Shown one piece after another: positions 8,084 to 16,593 of a stretch of DNA of 64,000 bases. Position 1 is the first letter of the stretch; each line of letters starts with the position of its first letter. The position numbers and the translations under genes were made by a program. Source of the stretch: Streptomyces cucumeris (lineage in GTDB: Bacteria > Actinomycetota > Actinomycetes > Streptomycetales > Streptomycetaceae); the NCBI RefSeq assembly GCF_024295805.1, contig NZ_JANCLX010000042.1, forward strand, positions 1 to 64,000, given 5' to 3'. Below the pieces are notes generated by a model. That model was not told the DNA's origin, searched no databases, and was given only the letters and a program-made list of their open reading frames with translations.

Positions 8084-9784
8084 TCAGGGGCCGGTCCACT
8101 CCGTCTCCAACGCCGAGGTCAGCCGGGCCGGGCCGCCCGACGGACCGCCCCGCGCCTGGTCCATCCGCAGCCCCGCGGTACGACCATGCAGGATCAGGGT
8201 CATCAACTGATTGCCGAACCATGGACCGCCGGTTTTGCGCCAGCTCAGCCGGGAGCGCGGCACCCGGCCGTGGCGGGCGAAGAGACGGCCGACCGCCCGC
8301 CCCGCCCTGCTCCAGCCGAAGCGGAAGCCCGCCCGGATCGAGGCATGGATGCTGTTGTGCACCGGGGAACAGGTCAACTGGCGCACCTGGCTGCGCGGCC
8401 GTTCCGGCCAGCGCGACCAGTCCGGTTCGGCGATATAGGCGTGGTGGACATCGCCCGACAGCACACTGATCGTGGCCGGGGCCGACGGCGCGGCACCCAC
8501 CTGCGCGATCAGGCCGGTCAGGGCGTCGAAGGACTCGGGGAACGCGCCCCAGTGCTCCAAGTCGCCCCGCTGCCGCAGGTCCTCGCCGATCCGGGCCCAG
8601 CGCGCCCCGCGGCGCCCCGCGCACACCGAGGCGTTCCAGCTCTCGACGTCATGCACGAAGTGGGGGAGCAGCCAGGGCAGCGAGCTGCCGATCAGCAGGT
8701 GGTCATAAGCCTGCCCGGCGGCGGACCCCGCACCGGTGCCCTCCAGCGCCTGTTCACGGACCCAGGCGAGCTCCTCGTCGTGGAGCATCGCCCGCTCGTG
8801 TTCGCTCAGCACCCGGGCGCCCCGGGTGTCCACCATCAGCAGCCGCACCGGTCCGAAGTCACGGCGGTAGCTCCAGCGCGTGTACACCGGGTCGGCGTCG
8901 GCGTGGGAGGCGAACTCCCGCAGCGCCTCCGTCCCGTCGGCCGCCCCGCTCACCGTCGTGTACAGCGGATCGGCGGCCAGTTCGGCGGGGGAGAGGTTGC
9001 CCAGGTGCTGATAGACCCAGTACGACATCAGACCGCTGACGATCCGCTCCTGCCACCACGGAGTGGCGCGCATCCGGCTCAGCCACGCCTCGCTGGTGTT
9101 CCAGTCGTCTATGACGTCGTGGTCGTCGAAGATCATGCAGCTCGGGACGGTGGAGAGCAGCCAGCGCACCTCCGGGTCCAGCCACGATTCGTAGTAGAGC
9201 CAGGTGTACTCCTCGTAGTCCGCGACCTGCTCGCCCGGTGGCTCGGACAGCTCGCGGCGGCCGGCGATGCGGCCGCGGATCCCCTCGGAGGTCTCGTCCG
9301 CGTACACCTGGTCGCCCAGCAGCACCAGGACATCGGGGCGCGGGGCGTCGGGGGTGCGCGCCAGGGTGGCGGCCAGCGTGTCCAGGGCGTCGGGCCCGAT
9401 CGGGTCGTGCGAGGCGTCCGAGGGCGGTGCGGCCCAGCGGCAGGAGCCGAACGCGACGCGTACGGGCGCCTGGTCGCTCCCTGCGGTGGCGGGCGCGGGG
9501 GTGCGGATCGTGCTGTCCGGGAAGTCCGCACCGGGCAGCGGCCAGACCTGCTCACCGTCCAGCAGCACCCGGTAGGCCGTCTCACCGCCAGGACGCAGTC
9601 CGGTGACCCGGACCATGGCGTAGTGATGTCCGGCGACCTGCCAGGTGGCGGCCGTTCCGCCGGCCCCGTCGGCACAGCGCACCTCGGCCTCGCAGGGCCG
9701 GTCGGTCTCGACCCAGACCGTCGCGCTCGTACCGGTCTCCCAGTCGACCTGCCGCAGCAGTGGTCCCAGGCGCAGCCCGGCCAT
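8084..9784 (-). CDS. PhoD-like alkaline phosphatase/phosphodiesterase
   Basis: A 566-aa protein of the PhoD-like metallophosphatase family. The N-terminal part is a beta-sandwich like the PhoD_N domain (about 1-125). The metallophosphatase part carries FGSCRW, LLGDQVYADE, IFDDHDVIDDWN and SVLSGDVHHAYIAEP as metal-binding motifs. Family members hydrolyse phosphate esters, often as secreted Tat substrates. No Tat signal is visible here, so this member is probably cytoplasmic. The ATG at 9784 follows GGAGGAGGG, which lies inside a perfect 15-bp inverted repeat. Confidence 0.9.
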   Translation of the reverse strand: MAGLRLGPLLRQVDWETGTSATVWVETDRPCEAEVRCADGAGGTAATWQVAGHHYAMVRVTGLRPGGETAYRVLLDGEQVWPLPGADFPDSTIRTPAPATAGSDQAPVRVAFGSCRWAAPPSDASHDPIGPDALDTLAATLARTPDAPRPDVLVLLGDQVYADETSEGIRGRIAGRRELSEPPGEQVADYEEYTWLYYESWLDPEVRWLLSTVPSCMIFDDHDVIDDWNTSEAWLSRMRATPWWQERIVSGLMSYWVYQHLGNLSPAELAADPLYTTVSGAADGTEALREFASHADADPVYTRWSYRRDFGPVRLLMVDTRGARVLSEHERAMLHDEELAWVREQALEGTGAGSAAGQAYDHLLIGSSLPWLLPHFVHDVESWNASVCAGRRGARWARIGEDLRQRGDLEHWGAFPESFDALTGLIAQVGAAPSAPATISVLSGDVHHAYIAEPDWSRWPERPRSQVRQLTCSPVHNSIHASIRAGFRFGWSRAGRAVGRLFARHGRVPRSRLSWRKTGGPWFGNQLMTLILHGRTAGLRMDQARGGPSGGPARLTSALETEWTGP

Positions 9785-9788
9785 CCGG

Positions 9789-9838
9789 CCCTCCTCCGTC
9801 GTTGCCGTATGCGTACGGTACGGAACGACGGAGGAGGG
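9789..9838 (-). promoter_or_regulatory. Hairpin that encloses the ribosome-binding site of the PhoD gene
   Basis: CCCTCCTCCGTCGTT (9789-9803) and AACGACGGAGGAGGG (9824-9838) form a perfect 15-bp inverted repeat with a 20-nt loop that contains a further CCGTA/TACGG stem. On the minus-strand mRNA the GGAGGAGGG arm is the Shine-Dalgarno sequence and ends 4 nt before the ATG. The structure would hide it from ribosomes unless opened. It could instead terminate the HNH gene upstream. The two roles are not exclusive. Confidence 0.7.
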
Positions 9839-9889
9839 TGAGGAGGTTCCGGCGCGTGTTTCGTGTCGCCGCCGCCGCGCTGGGGCGGG

Positions 9890-10558
9890 TCAGCAGCCGC
9901 CGAGGATCTCGTTCAGCTTGGACTTCTCGGCGTCGTCGACCGACAGCTTGTACTCGTGCTTCACCGAGACCCACATCCGGGCGTACATGCAGTGGTAGGA
10001 CGCCTTCGGCGGGAGCCACTCGGCCGGGTCCCGGTCGCTCTTGGCCTGGTTCACATTGTCCGTGACGGCCACGAGCTGCGAGTGGGTGAGGTCGTTGGCG
10101 AAGCCCTGGCGCTGGTCGTCGGTCCAGGAGCTCGCGCCGGAGGTCCATGCCTCGGCCAGCGGGACGACATGGTCGATGTCCACGTCGGCCGGGTCGGTCC
10201 AGCTTCCGTCGTCGTAGGGGGACTTCCAGGTGCCGCTCTTGGCGGCGCAACTGGAGTCGGTCTGGACGTTGCTGCCGTCGCGCTTGAGGACTTCCTCGCG
10301 GGTGTTGCAGCTCCCGCTCTGGGTGATCCAGTGCGGGAACTTCTCGCGGCTGTAACCGTCCATCGACCCCTCCGTCTTCACCGTCAGCTCGCCCAGGTAG
10401 CCACGGGCGGTCTCGGCGCTCGGCGGCGCGGGGGGCTCGGCCTGGGCATTCGGCCCGTTCAGGACGAGAGTGCCCAACAGGGCCGCGAATCCACCGAAGA
10501 CGGATATTCGACGCGCGTAGACGCTGCGCCGGGTGGAGTGGATGCGCATTGAGGACAT
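9890..10558 (-). CDS. Secreted HNH-family nuclease (DUF1524/GmrSD C-terminal-like)
   Basis: A 222-aa protein with a signal peptide (RR-containing start, hydrophobic stretch near 18-34, cleavage likely after AQA). The catalytic region has the split HNH motif VDIDHVVPLAEAW and later the conserved NQAKSDRDPAEW, typical of secreted actinobacterial HNH endonucleases related to the GmrSD C-terminal domain. Four or more Cys (SCNTREE, SSCAAK, YHCMYA, GGC end) suggest disulfides. It probably degrades extracellular DNA. The ATG at 10558 has AGGGAG upstream. Confidence 0.9.
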   Translation of the reverse strand: MSSMRIHSTRRSVYARRISVFGGFAALLGTLVLNGPNAQAEPPAPPSAETARGYLGELTVKTEGSMDGYSREKFPHWITQSGSCNTREEVLKRDGSNVQTDSSCAAKSGTWKSPYDDGSWTDPADVDIDHVVPLAEAWTSGASSWTDDQRQGFANDLTHSQLVAVTDNVNQAKSDRDPAEWLPPKASYHCMYARMWVSVKHEYKLSVDDAEKSKLNEILGGC

Positions 10559-10787
10559 GCGTACTCCCTTGATGTGGGGGGTCGTTGGCCGGTGCCCGGC
10601 CATCGTGTCGGCGCCGTATTGCCGTGGGGTTGGCGCCAGGTAACAGGGTGGCGACGCGACCATGTCAACGCAAGGGGCTTCTGGAATCGGGTGTGCCGTC
10701 CGTGCGTACCACCCGCGTGGTGAGCGGCCGTTATCCGCCCGGTCACCCGGCCGCCGGAGATCGCCGGGGCGTCCCGTATCCTGGGGG

Positions 10788-10932
10788 CAGCAGAAGGGGA
10801 GTAGCTCCTCGCCGGACCGTCGACATACTGCCCGCCCCTCGAGGTGCGGGCCGGCGCCCGGAGCGTACGAAAGTGAGACCGCCGTCACATCGCACGGCGT
10901 GCTCGTCCGTACGCCAGCGAGACCTTCGGCCG
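10788..10932 (+). promoter_or_regulatory. yybP-ykoY manganese riboswitch
   Basis: The leader before the GDT1-family gene holds the yybP-ykoY signature in order: GGGGAGTAGC (10796-10805), GCCGGACCGTCGACATACTG (10811-10830), a G/C-rich arm, GTGAGACC (10873-10880) and a closing GCGAGACCTTCGG near 10917-10929. This aptamer binds Mn2+ and in many bacteria turns on Mn2+ exporters, including TMEM165-type proteins like the gene that follows. A short GCAGTGT/ACACTGC stem at 10932-10948 may be part of the expression platform. Confidence 0.88.
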
Positions 10933-11013
10933 CAGTGTCCGACACTGCCGTGCCGAAGCGATCCCTCCCCCGGGGCCCCTCGGCGCGGCCCGACCCGATG
11001 AGGTATCCAGCCT

Positions 11014-11595
11014 GTGTTCAGCTTCACCGTCGCCGCCGTCGTCTTCGGCGTCGTCTTCCTCGCCGAGCTGCCCGACAAGACCGCGCTGGCCGGTCTGATG
11101 CTCGGCGCCCGCTACCGCGCGTTGTACGTCTTCGCCGGTGTCGCCGCCGCCTTCGCCCTCCATGTCGGCCTCGCCCTCGCGGCGGGCAGTGTGCTCACCC
11201 TGCTTCCGCAGCGGTTGCTCTCGGCCATCGTGGGTGTGCTCTTCCTCGGTGGCGCGGCGATGCTGCTCCTCAAGAAGGACGAGGACGAGGAGGAGATCCG
11301 CAAGCCCGCCGACCAGAGCTTCTGGAAGGTCTCCGGGGCGGGCTTCATGCTGATCCTGGTCGCGGAGTTCGGCGATCTGACGCAGATCATGACCGCCAAC
11401 CTCGCCGCCCGCTACGACGATCCGCTCTCGGTCGGCGTCGGCGCGGTACTGGCGCTGTGGGCGGTGGCGGGCCTGGGCATCCTGGGCGGCCGCACGCTGA
11501 TGAAGTACGTACCGCTCCGGCTGATCACGAAGGTCGCGGCCCTGGTGATGCTGGCGCTGGGCGCCTTCAGCGTCTACGAGGCGGTGTCGGGCTGA
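11014..11595 (+). CDS. TMEM165/GDT1 (UPF0016) family cation exporter, probably Mn2+
   Basis: A 193-aa, six-helix membrane protein made of two inverted halves, each with the family signature: FLAELPDKTALAGL near residue 16 and LVAEFGDLTQIMTAN near 120. The usual ExGDK/RT appears as ELPDKT in the first copy. An acidic loop (KKDEDEEE) joins the halves. Family members export Mn2+ or exchange Ca2+/Mn2+ for protons. The Mn2+ riboswitch directly upstream supports manganese efflux. The start is GTG 11014, with GAGGT upstream. Confidence 0.93.
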   Translation: MFSFTVAAVVFGVVFLAELPDKTALAGLMLGARYRALYVFAGVAAAFALHVGLALAAGSVLTLLPQRLLSAIVGVLFLGGAAMLLLKKDEDEEEIRKPADQSFWKVSGAGFMLILVAEFGDLTQIMTANLAARYDDPLSVGVGAVLALWAVAGLGILGGRTLMKYVPLRLITKVAALVMLALGAFSVYEAVSG

Positions 11596-11617
11596 CCCTG
11601 CGGGGCCCATGGCGGGG

Positions 11618-11657
11618 CCGGTGCGGGGCGGGGGCTTCGGGCCCCGGCCCGCACCGG
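11618..11657 (+). terminator. Long G/C hairpin terminator after the GDT1-family gene
   Basis: An 18-nt arm (11618-11635, starting CCGGTGCGGG) and its partner (11640-11657, ending CCCGCACCGG) pair at 16 of 18 positions around a TTCG tetraloop. It begins 22 bp after the stop codon. There is no T-tract. Confidence 0.75.
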
Positions 11658-11944
11658 TTCGGCATGGCCCGGCGGGCCACCCTCGATTCGGCTCGGTCCT
11701 GCTCCGGGAACGGCCCGGCCGGGGCCGCGATGTGCTCGCTCGGGAAGCGGTGGTGTGGCTCGGGCCGCGCTGTTCTGAACCGGGGCGCGGTGCCCGTCTC
11801 GGGGTCGCGTGGTCCCCGGGGCGGCTGTCGCCCTGCGGCGCGCGCCGCGGCGCTGGTGGCGGCGGCCACGACGGCCCGGTTCGGAGTGTGATGACCCGGG
11901 TCGTGCCGCGGGTCGGGCGGCGAGGGTGTGGCTCGGGCCGAGTC
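11658..11944. other. Gene-free space between convergent genes
   Basis: 287 bp between the GDT1 terminator and the stop codon of the HAD phosphatase gene. The sequence is G/C-rich, with open frames on both strands but no plausible start with RBS and no recognisable product. I see no further structure here. Confidence 0.5.
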
Positions 11945-12607
11945 TCAGGCCGGGACGTGGAGCCGGAGGGTGCCGTCGGGGCGGGGCTCGATGCGGATCC
12001 GCTCCAGGTCCGGGACATGGGCGTCCGGGGCGTGGGCCGCGGCGCGCGGGCCGACGCCGACCACCCGCATCCCGGCGGCCCGTCCGGCCGCGATGCCCAC
12101 CTCGGAGTCCTCGAAGACCACGCAGTCCCCGGGCGCGAAGCCCAGTTCGGCGGCGCCCTTGAGGAAGCCCTCCGGGTCCGGCTTGCTCACGCCGACCCGC
12201 TCCGCGGTCACCCGCACCTCGGGTATCGGCAGTCCGGCCGCGTCCATCCGGGCGCGGGCGAGGCGTTCGTCGGCGGAGGTCACCAGGGCGTGCGGAAGCC
12301 CGGCCAGTGCGGCCATGAAGGCGGGGGCGCCGGGCACCGGTACGACACCGTCGAGATCGGTGCTCTCGCGCTCCAGCATCCACTGGTTGTCGGCCAGGTT
12401 CTGCGCGGCGGGCCGGTCCGGCAGCAGCACCGCCATGGTGGCGTGTGCCTGCCGTCCGTGGACGACCTTGAGCACGCTCGCCTCGTCGAGTCCGTGGTCG
12501 GCGGCCCACAGCCGCCAGTAGCGCTCGACGACGGCGTCCGAGTTCACCAGGGTGCCGTCCATGTCGAGGAGCAGGGCGCGGGCGGTGAGTGTGGCGGTGG
12601 CCGGCAT
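11945..12607 (-). CDS. HAD-family sugar phosphatase/phosphoglycolate-phosphatase-like protein
   Basis: A 220-aa HAD hydrolase. Motif I is LLLDMDGTL with the catalytic Asp pair at 15 and 17, motif II is ALVTSADE, motif III Lys is in VSKPDPEGFL, and motif IV is CVVFEDSEVG. The cap domain between about 25 and 85 is helical. The pattern DMDGTLVNSDAVVERYW resembles beta-phosphoglucomutase/glycerol-3-phosphatase-type members that act on small sugar phosphates. The ATG at 12607 is preceded by GGAG. The leader contains three tandem copies of a GGAGTCCGCC-type segment. Confidence 0.9.
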   Translation of the reverse strand: MPATATLTARALLLDMDGTLVNSDAVVERYWRLWAADHGLDEASVLKVVHGRQAHATMAVLLPDRPAAQNLADNQWMLERESTDLDGVVPVPGAPAFMAALAGLPHALVTSADERLARARMDAAGLPIPEVRVTAERVGVSKPDPEGFLKGAAELGFAPGDCVVFEDSEVGIAAGRAAGMRVVGVGPRAAAHAPDAHVPDLERIRIEPRPDGTLRLHVPA

Positions 12608-12608
12608 C

Positions 12609-12665
12609 GGCGGACTCCTCAGAAAGGGTGGACTCCCCTGGAGAAGGGCGGACTCCCCGGAAAAG
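12609..12665 (-). repeat. Three tandem copies of a Shine-Dalgarno-containing segment
   Basis: Three head-to-tail units of 18, 20 and 19 bp (12609-12626, 12627-12646, 12647-12665), each starting GGYGGACTCC. Read on the minus strand, each unit ends in GGAGTCCRCC, so the leader of the HAD phosphatase mRNA carries three SD-like sites in a row, and the one next to the ATG is the functional site. Confidence 0.7.
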
Positions 12666-12714
12666 AAAACAAGTGGCTCCGCCCGCCGGTCAGGGAGTGC
12701 GGGCGGAACCACTT
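12657..12714 (-). terminator. Rho-independent-type terminator after the peptidoglycan-binding protein gene
   Basis: AAGTGGCTCCGCCCGC (12671-12686) pairs with GCGGGCGGAACCACTT (12699-12714) at 15 of 16 positions, the sixteenth being a possible G-U. On the minus strand the stem is followed by a T-rich run, GTTTTCTTTTCC (12659-12670). This is a rare classical terminator with a T-tract in this G/C-rich sequence. It lies 88 bp after the upstream gene's stop. Confidence 0.85.
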
Positions 12715-12802
12715 TGTTCCTCCACCATACAAATAGCTCCGCCCCGACGCCAGTCCCCCTGGTGATCCCCGTGCCGTCCGCCTGTCCCGGCGGGCCGCAC
12801 GA

Positions 12803-13744
12803 TCACGGCTCGTCGGTCCTGGACTCCAGGTCACGGCGGGTCTGCTCGCCGTAGGTCCCGTCCGGGTCGCCCGCCACGTCATAGCGGTCCTGGTAGCCGG
12901 AGACCGCGTCCTTGAGCCCCTCGTCGTACTCGCCGTCGGCGGCGCCGAGGTACATCAGCAACTGCGTCAGCCTCTTCTGGAGCTCGCGGACCTCGTCCCC
13001 GCTGTCGCCCTCGCCCAGTACGGGCGGACCGGTCGGCTCCGGGGTCGTAGGCGGGGTGGAGTCCGGATCGCCCGGCCCGGTCGGCTCCGGTTCCGCCCCG
13101 GTGGGTGTCGCGGAGGCGGCGGCGCGCGGCGGCGCGGGTGCGTCGTCGCCGCGCGGGCCGGAGCCGGAGCCGGAACCGGAGTCCGTGTGCGGGGCGCCGG
13201 AGTCGTCCGCGGCGGACGGTCCGGCGCGGTCGGGGGCGGCGGGCGCGGCGGGTCCGCCGGAGGCGTCGCCGCTTCCGGTTCCCCGGCCGTCACCGGGGTC
13301 GGCCGGGGTGCTCGGGCGGCTGGTCGTGAGCGCGTGCCGTTCCTTTCCGCCGCCGTCGTCCTCGCCGTCACCGCCCAGCAGGCCGGTGCCGAGGACGAGC
13401 GCTCCGGCGACGGCCACGGCGGCGGCACCCGCGAGCGCGAGCGCGACGGGCTTGCGGCGGCGGCCGGACGCGGCGGCGTCCCCGGGCGTGGTGTCCCCGG
13501 CCGTGGTGTCCGCGTCCGCCGCGGTCGCCTGCGTCCGGTCGGCGTCGGCGCCCGGCTCCGGTCCCGGCTCCGTCTCCGACGGTCCGGAACCGGAGTCGGG
13601 CCGCGCCTGCCTCATGGTGTCGCCGGTGTCGCCGGTGTGGCCCGCCGCCGAGGTGGTGGTGGCCGCGCGCGCCGCGCAGGCGCACCCGGGGCGGCCGTTG
13701 GCACGCGCCGGGGCCAAGCAGTGCGGGCAGGATTCTGCCGTCAC
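12803..13744 (-). CDS. Membrane-anchored peptidoglycan-binding protein with N-terminal zinc-ribbon-like motif
   Basis: A 313-aa protein. Residues about 1-25 hold a Cys cluster (SCPHCLAP then GCACAA) that could bind zinc. A basic RRRKP segment precedes one membrane helix (VALALAGAAAVAVAGALVLG). A long Pro/Thr/Ser/Gly/Asp linker, probably spanning the wall, leads to a C-terminal peptidoglycan_binding_1 domain (GDSGDEVRELQKRL to TRRDLESR). The topology suggests a cytoplasmic zinc finger joined to an external wall-binding domain. The start is GTG 13744, with GGGAGGG upstream. Confidence 0.85.
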   Translation of the reverse strand: MTAESCPHCLAPARANGRPGCACAARAATTTSAAGHTGDTGDTMRQARPDSGSGPSETEPGPEPGADADRTQATAADADTTAGDTTPGDAAASGRRRKPVALALAGAAAVAVAGALVLGTGLLGGDGEDDGGGKERHALTTSRPSTPADPGDGRGTGSGDASGGPAAPAAPDRAGPSAADDSGAPHTDSGSGSGSGPRGDDAPAPPRAAASATPTGAEPEPTGPGDPDSTPPTTPEPTGPPVLGEGDSGDEVRELQKRLTQLLMYLGAADGEYDEGLKDAVSGYQDRYDVAGDPDGTYGEQTRRDLESRTDEP

Positions 13745-13911
13745 GAGTCTTTCCCTCCCTGGATTGGCAGCGATTATGCGCATCCGACCGGCTTCCGTGC
13801 AGGTGTTCGTTCGATGGGTGGACAACTGCGTGGACCCGCTCGGCGGGCCGTAACGGGGCATAAAGGTGAGGATGGGGTCACGATGGGAACCCCAGCAGCC
13901 GAGGAGTCGCC

Positions 13912-16023
13912 ATGGCGCAGGACGCCGGCCACCCGACTCCGGCGCCGGGCGCGCCGGGTCCCGTGGCACCCGCCCCCTGGGAGGGACGTCCACCGCGTAC
14001 CGTCCTGGTGGCCATCGGCGCGCTGCTGCTGGGACTGCTGCTCGCGGCGCTCGACAGCACGATCGTCTCCACCGCGCTGCCGACGATCGTCGGCGACCTC
14101 GGCGGTCTGGAGCATCTGTCCTGGGTGGTCACCGCGTATCTGCTCGCCTCCACCGCCGCCACCCCGCTGTGGGGCAAGCTGGGCGACCAGTACGGGCGGA
14201 AGCGGCTCTACCAGGGCGCGATCGTCCTCTTCCTGATCGGCTCGGCGCTGTGCGGCCTCGCCCAGAACATGGGTGAGCTGATCGCCTTCCGCGCGCTCCA
14301 GGGACTGGGCGGCGGCGGGCTGATCGTGCTGTCGATGGCCATCGTCGGCGATATCGTCCCGCCCCGTGAACGCGGCCGCTACCAGGGCCTCTTCGGCGGT
14401 GTCTTCGGCACCACGAGTGTGCTCGGCCCGCTGCTCGGCGGAGTGTTCGTCGACCAGCTCAGCTGGCGCTGGGTGTTCTACATCAACGTCCCGGTGGGCA
14501 TCGTGGCCCTGCTCGTCATCGCCGCCGCGCTGCACATCCCGGCCCGCCGCACCCGGCACACCATCGACTACCTGGGCACCGCCCTGATCGCCGCGATGGC
14601 CGCCGCCCTGGTGCTGATGGCCTCGCTCGGCGGGGTCACCTTCGGCTGGGGCTCCTGGCAGATCGTCGGGCTCGCGGTGGTCGGCGGGCTGCTGCTCGTC
14701 GTCTTCGTCCGGGCGGAGGCGCGGGCCGCGGAACCGGTGCTGCCGCTGAAGCTGTTCCGCAGCCGCACCTTCACCCTGTGCGCGGTCATCGGCTTCGTCG
14801 TGGGCTTCGCGATGTTCGGCAGCATGACCTATCTGCCGACCTTCCTCCAGGTCGTCCAGGGCGTCTCACCGACCGTCTCCGGTGTCCATATGCTCCCGAT
14901 GGTCGTCGGCATGCTGATCGCCTCGACCCTCTCCGGACACCTGGTCAGCGTCACCGGCCGCTACAAGGTCTTCCCGATCCTGGGCACCGCCGTCACCGCC
15001 ATCGGGCTGCTGCTCCTGCACCAGCTTCAGGAGACCAGCGGGGTGGTGGAGACCAGCGCGTACTTCTTCGTCTTCGGCACCGGTCTCGGCCTGGTCATGC
15101 AGGTGCTGGTGCTGATCGTGCAGAACTCGGTGGGTTACGAGGACCTGGGCGTGGCCACTTCCGGCAACACCTTCTTCCGCTCGATCGGCGCCTCCTTCGG
15201 CGTCTCCGTCTTCGGCACGATCTTCGCCAACAACCTCGGTCCGCACATCACCGAGGCGCTCGCCGGGCAGCGGCTGCCCGCGGGGATCGACATCGGCACC
15301 CTGACCGCGGATCCCCGGGCCATCGGACGGCTGCCGGACGAACAGCGCTCGGCGGTGCTGCACGCGTACTCCGTCTCCATCACCGATGTCTTCCTCTATG
15401 CGGTGCCGGTGGTGCTGATCGCGTTCGTGCTGGCCTGGTACCTGCGCGAGGAGCCGCTGCGGGGGAGCGTCACCGCACCGGACGCGAGCGAGGTCCTGGC
15501 CAGCAACCCGGTCGAGCGCTCCTCGCGCGACGAGTGCGCACGGGCGCTGTCGCTGCTGGGCAGCCGGGAGGGCCGCCGGCAGATCTACACCGACATCACC
15601 GAACGGGCCGGGCTCGACCTCAAACCGGCCGCGAGCTGGATGCTGCTGCGCATCAGCCACCAGGGGTCGGTCGAGCCCGCGATGCTGGCCGAGCGCAGCC
15701 CGATCCCGCTGCGGGTCATCACCGAGGCGTCCCGGCAGATCGAGGAGCGCGGGCTGGGGCGGCGGTACGGACTGGACCTGTCGCTGACCCCACGGGGGCA
15801 GGAGGCGGCGGACCGGCTGTACCGGGCCCGGGAGGCGTCGCTGGCCGAGCTGCTGGGCGACTGGTGGTCACCGACGCGGCCCACGGACCTGATGGAGCTG
15901 GTGGACGAGCTGTCGCGGGAGATGTGCGGTTCGGACGCGGAACGGCCGCGGAACGGAGGCGCGCGGGGTGGCCGGGGCGGTGCTGGCCAGTGGCAGGGGC
16001 CGGAGCCGCCGTGGGCGAGGTGA
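13912..16023 (+). CDS. DHA2-family multidrug MFS transporter with C-terminal winged-helix domain
   Basis: A 703-aa protein. Residues about 30-525 form a 14-helix drug:H+ antiporter of the EmrB/QacA type, with motif C-like GPLLGG, motif A-like GKLGDQYGRKR and the ALDSTIVSTALP first-helix signature. After the last helix (about 505-525) comes a cytoplasmic tail (about 545-685) that reads as a MarR-like winged helix: SWMLLRISHQGSVEPAMLAE, RVITEASRQIEERGL, LTPRGQEAADRL. This pump-regulator fusion is known in Streptomyces but its role is unclear. ATG 13912 has GAGGAG upstream. Confidence 0.92.
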   Translation: MAQDAGHPTPAPGAPGPVAPAPWEGRPPRTVLVAIGALLLGLLLAALDSTIVSTALPTIVGDLGGLEHLSWVVTAYLLASTAATPLWGKLGDQYGRKRLYQGAIVLFLIGSALCGLAQNMGELIAFRALQGLGGGGLIVLSMAIVGDIVPPRERGRYQGLFGGVFGTTSVLGPLLGGVFVDQLSWRWVFYINVPVGIVALLVIAAALHIPARRTRHTIDYLGTALIAAMAAALVLMASLGGVTFGWGSWQIVGLAVVGGLLLVVFVRAEARAAEPVLPLKLFRSRTFTLCAVIGFVVGFAMFGSMTYLPTFLQVVQGVSPTVSGVHMLPMVVGMLIASTLSGHLVSVTGRYKVFPILGTAVTAIGLLLLHQLQETSGVVETSAYFFVFGTGLGLVMQVLVLIVQNSVGYEDLGVATSGNTFFRSIGASFGVSVFGTIFANNLGPHITEALAGQRLPAGIDIGTLTADPRAIGRLPDEQRSAVLHAYSVSITDVFLYAVPVVLIAFVLAWYLREEPLRGSVTAPDASEVLASNPVERSSRDECARALSLLGSREGRRQIYTDITERAGLDLKPAASWMLLRISHQGSVEPAMLAERSPIPLRVITEASRQIEERGLGRRYGLDLSLTPRGQEAADRLYRAREASLAELLGDWWSPTRPTDLMELVDELSREMCGSDAERPRNGGARGGRGGAGQWQGPEPPWAR

Positions 16024-16059
16024 GCGCCGGATGAGGCGCCCCGCCCCGGACCCTGCCCC

Positions 16060-16593
16060 TCACCCCAGCTCCTTGGCCATCCACACCTCTGCGTACGTTC
16101 CGTCGCCGAACGGCGCGACGTCCCGGTAGCCGTGCCGGGCGTACAGCGCCCGCGCCTCCACCAGGTCCAGCCGGGTGTCCAGCACGATCCGCCGGGCACC
16201 CAGTCCGCTCGCCGCCGCCTCCACGGCGGCGAGCAGCGCAGCGCCCCCGCCGAGGCCGCGGCTGCCGGGTTCGATGTACACCCGTTTCAGCTCGACGGTG
16301 TGCGCGTCCCGCCGCCGCAGCCCGGCGCATCCGGCCGGTCCGCCCGCACCGTCGCGCCGGGCCATCAGGAACACTCCGTCCGGCGGGGCGAGGTCATCGC
16401 TGTTCATCTCCGACAGCGCGCGTTCGATCTCGGCGGCGGTGGCGTCCCGGCCCTCGTGCAACCGGTAGTAGCGATCGGCCACATCGACCAGGTACGCGCG
16501 CAACAGGCCGACCGCCACGGGGTCGTCGACGGGCAGCGCGGACACCGTCCAGGAGGCGGCGGGGCGGGGTGTGCGGAGCGGGGTGCCGGACAT
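16060..16593 (-). CDS. GNAT-family N-acetyltransferase
   Basis: A 177-aa protein with the GNAT fold. The beta4 strand VELKRVYIEPGSRGLGGGAALL contains the acetyl-CoA pyrophosphate loop (RGLGGG, compared with Q/RxxGxG/A), and LYARHGYRDVAPFGDG closes the domain. The acceptor is unknown. It overlaps nothing and is convergent with the MFS gene (37 bp apart). ATG 16593 is chosen because the upstream extension lacks an RBS and family similarity. Confidence 0.88.
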   Translation of the reverse strand: MSGTPLRTPRPAASWTVSALPVDDPVAVGLLRAYLVDVADRYYRLHEGRDATAAEIERALSEMNSDDLAPPDGVFLMARRDGAGGPAGCAGLRRRDAHTVELKRVYIEPGSRGLGGGAALLAAVEAAASGLGARRIVLDTRLDLVEARALYARHGYRDVAPFGDGTYAEVWMAKELG

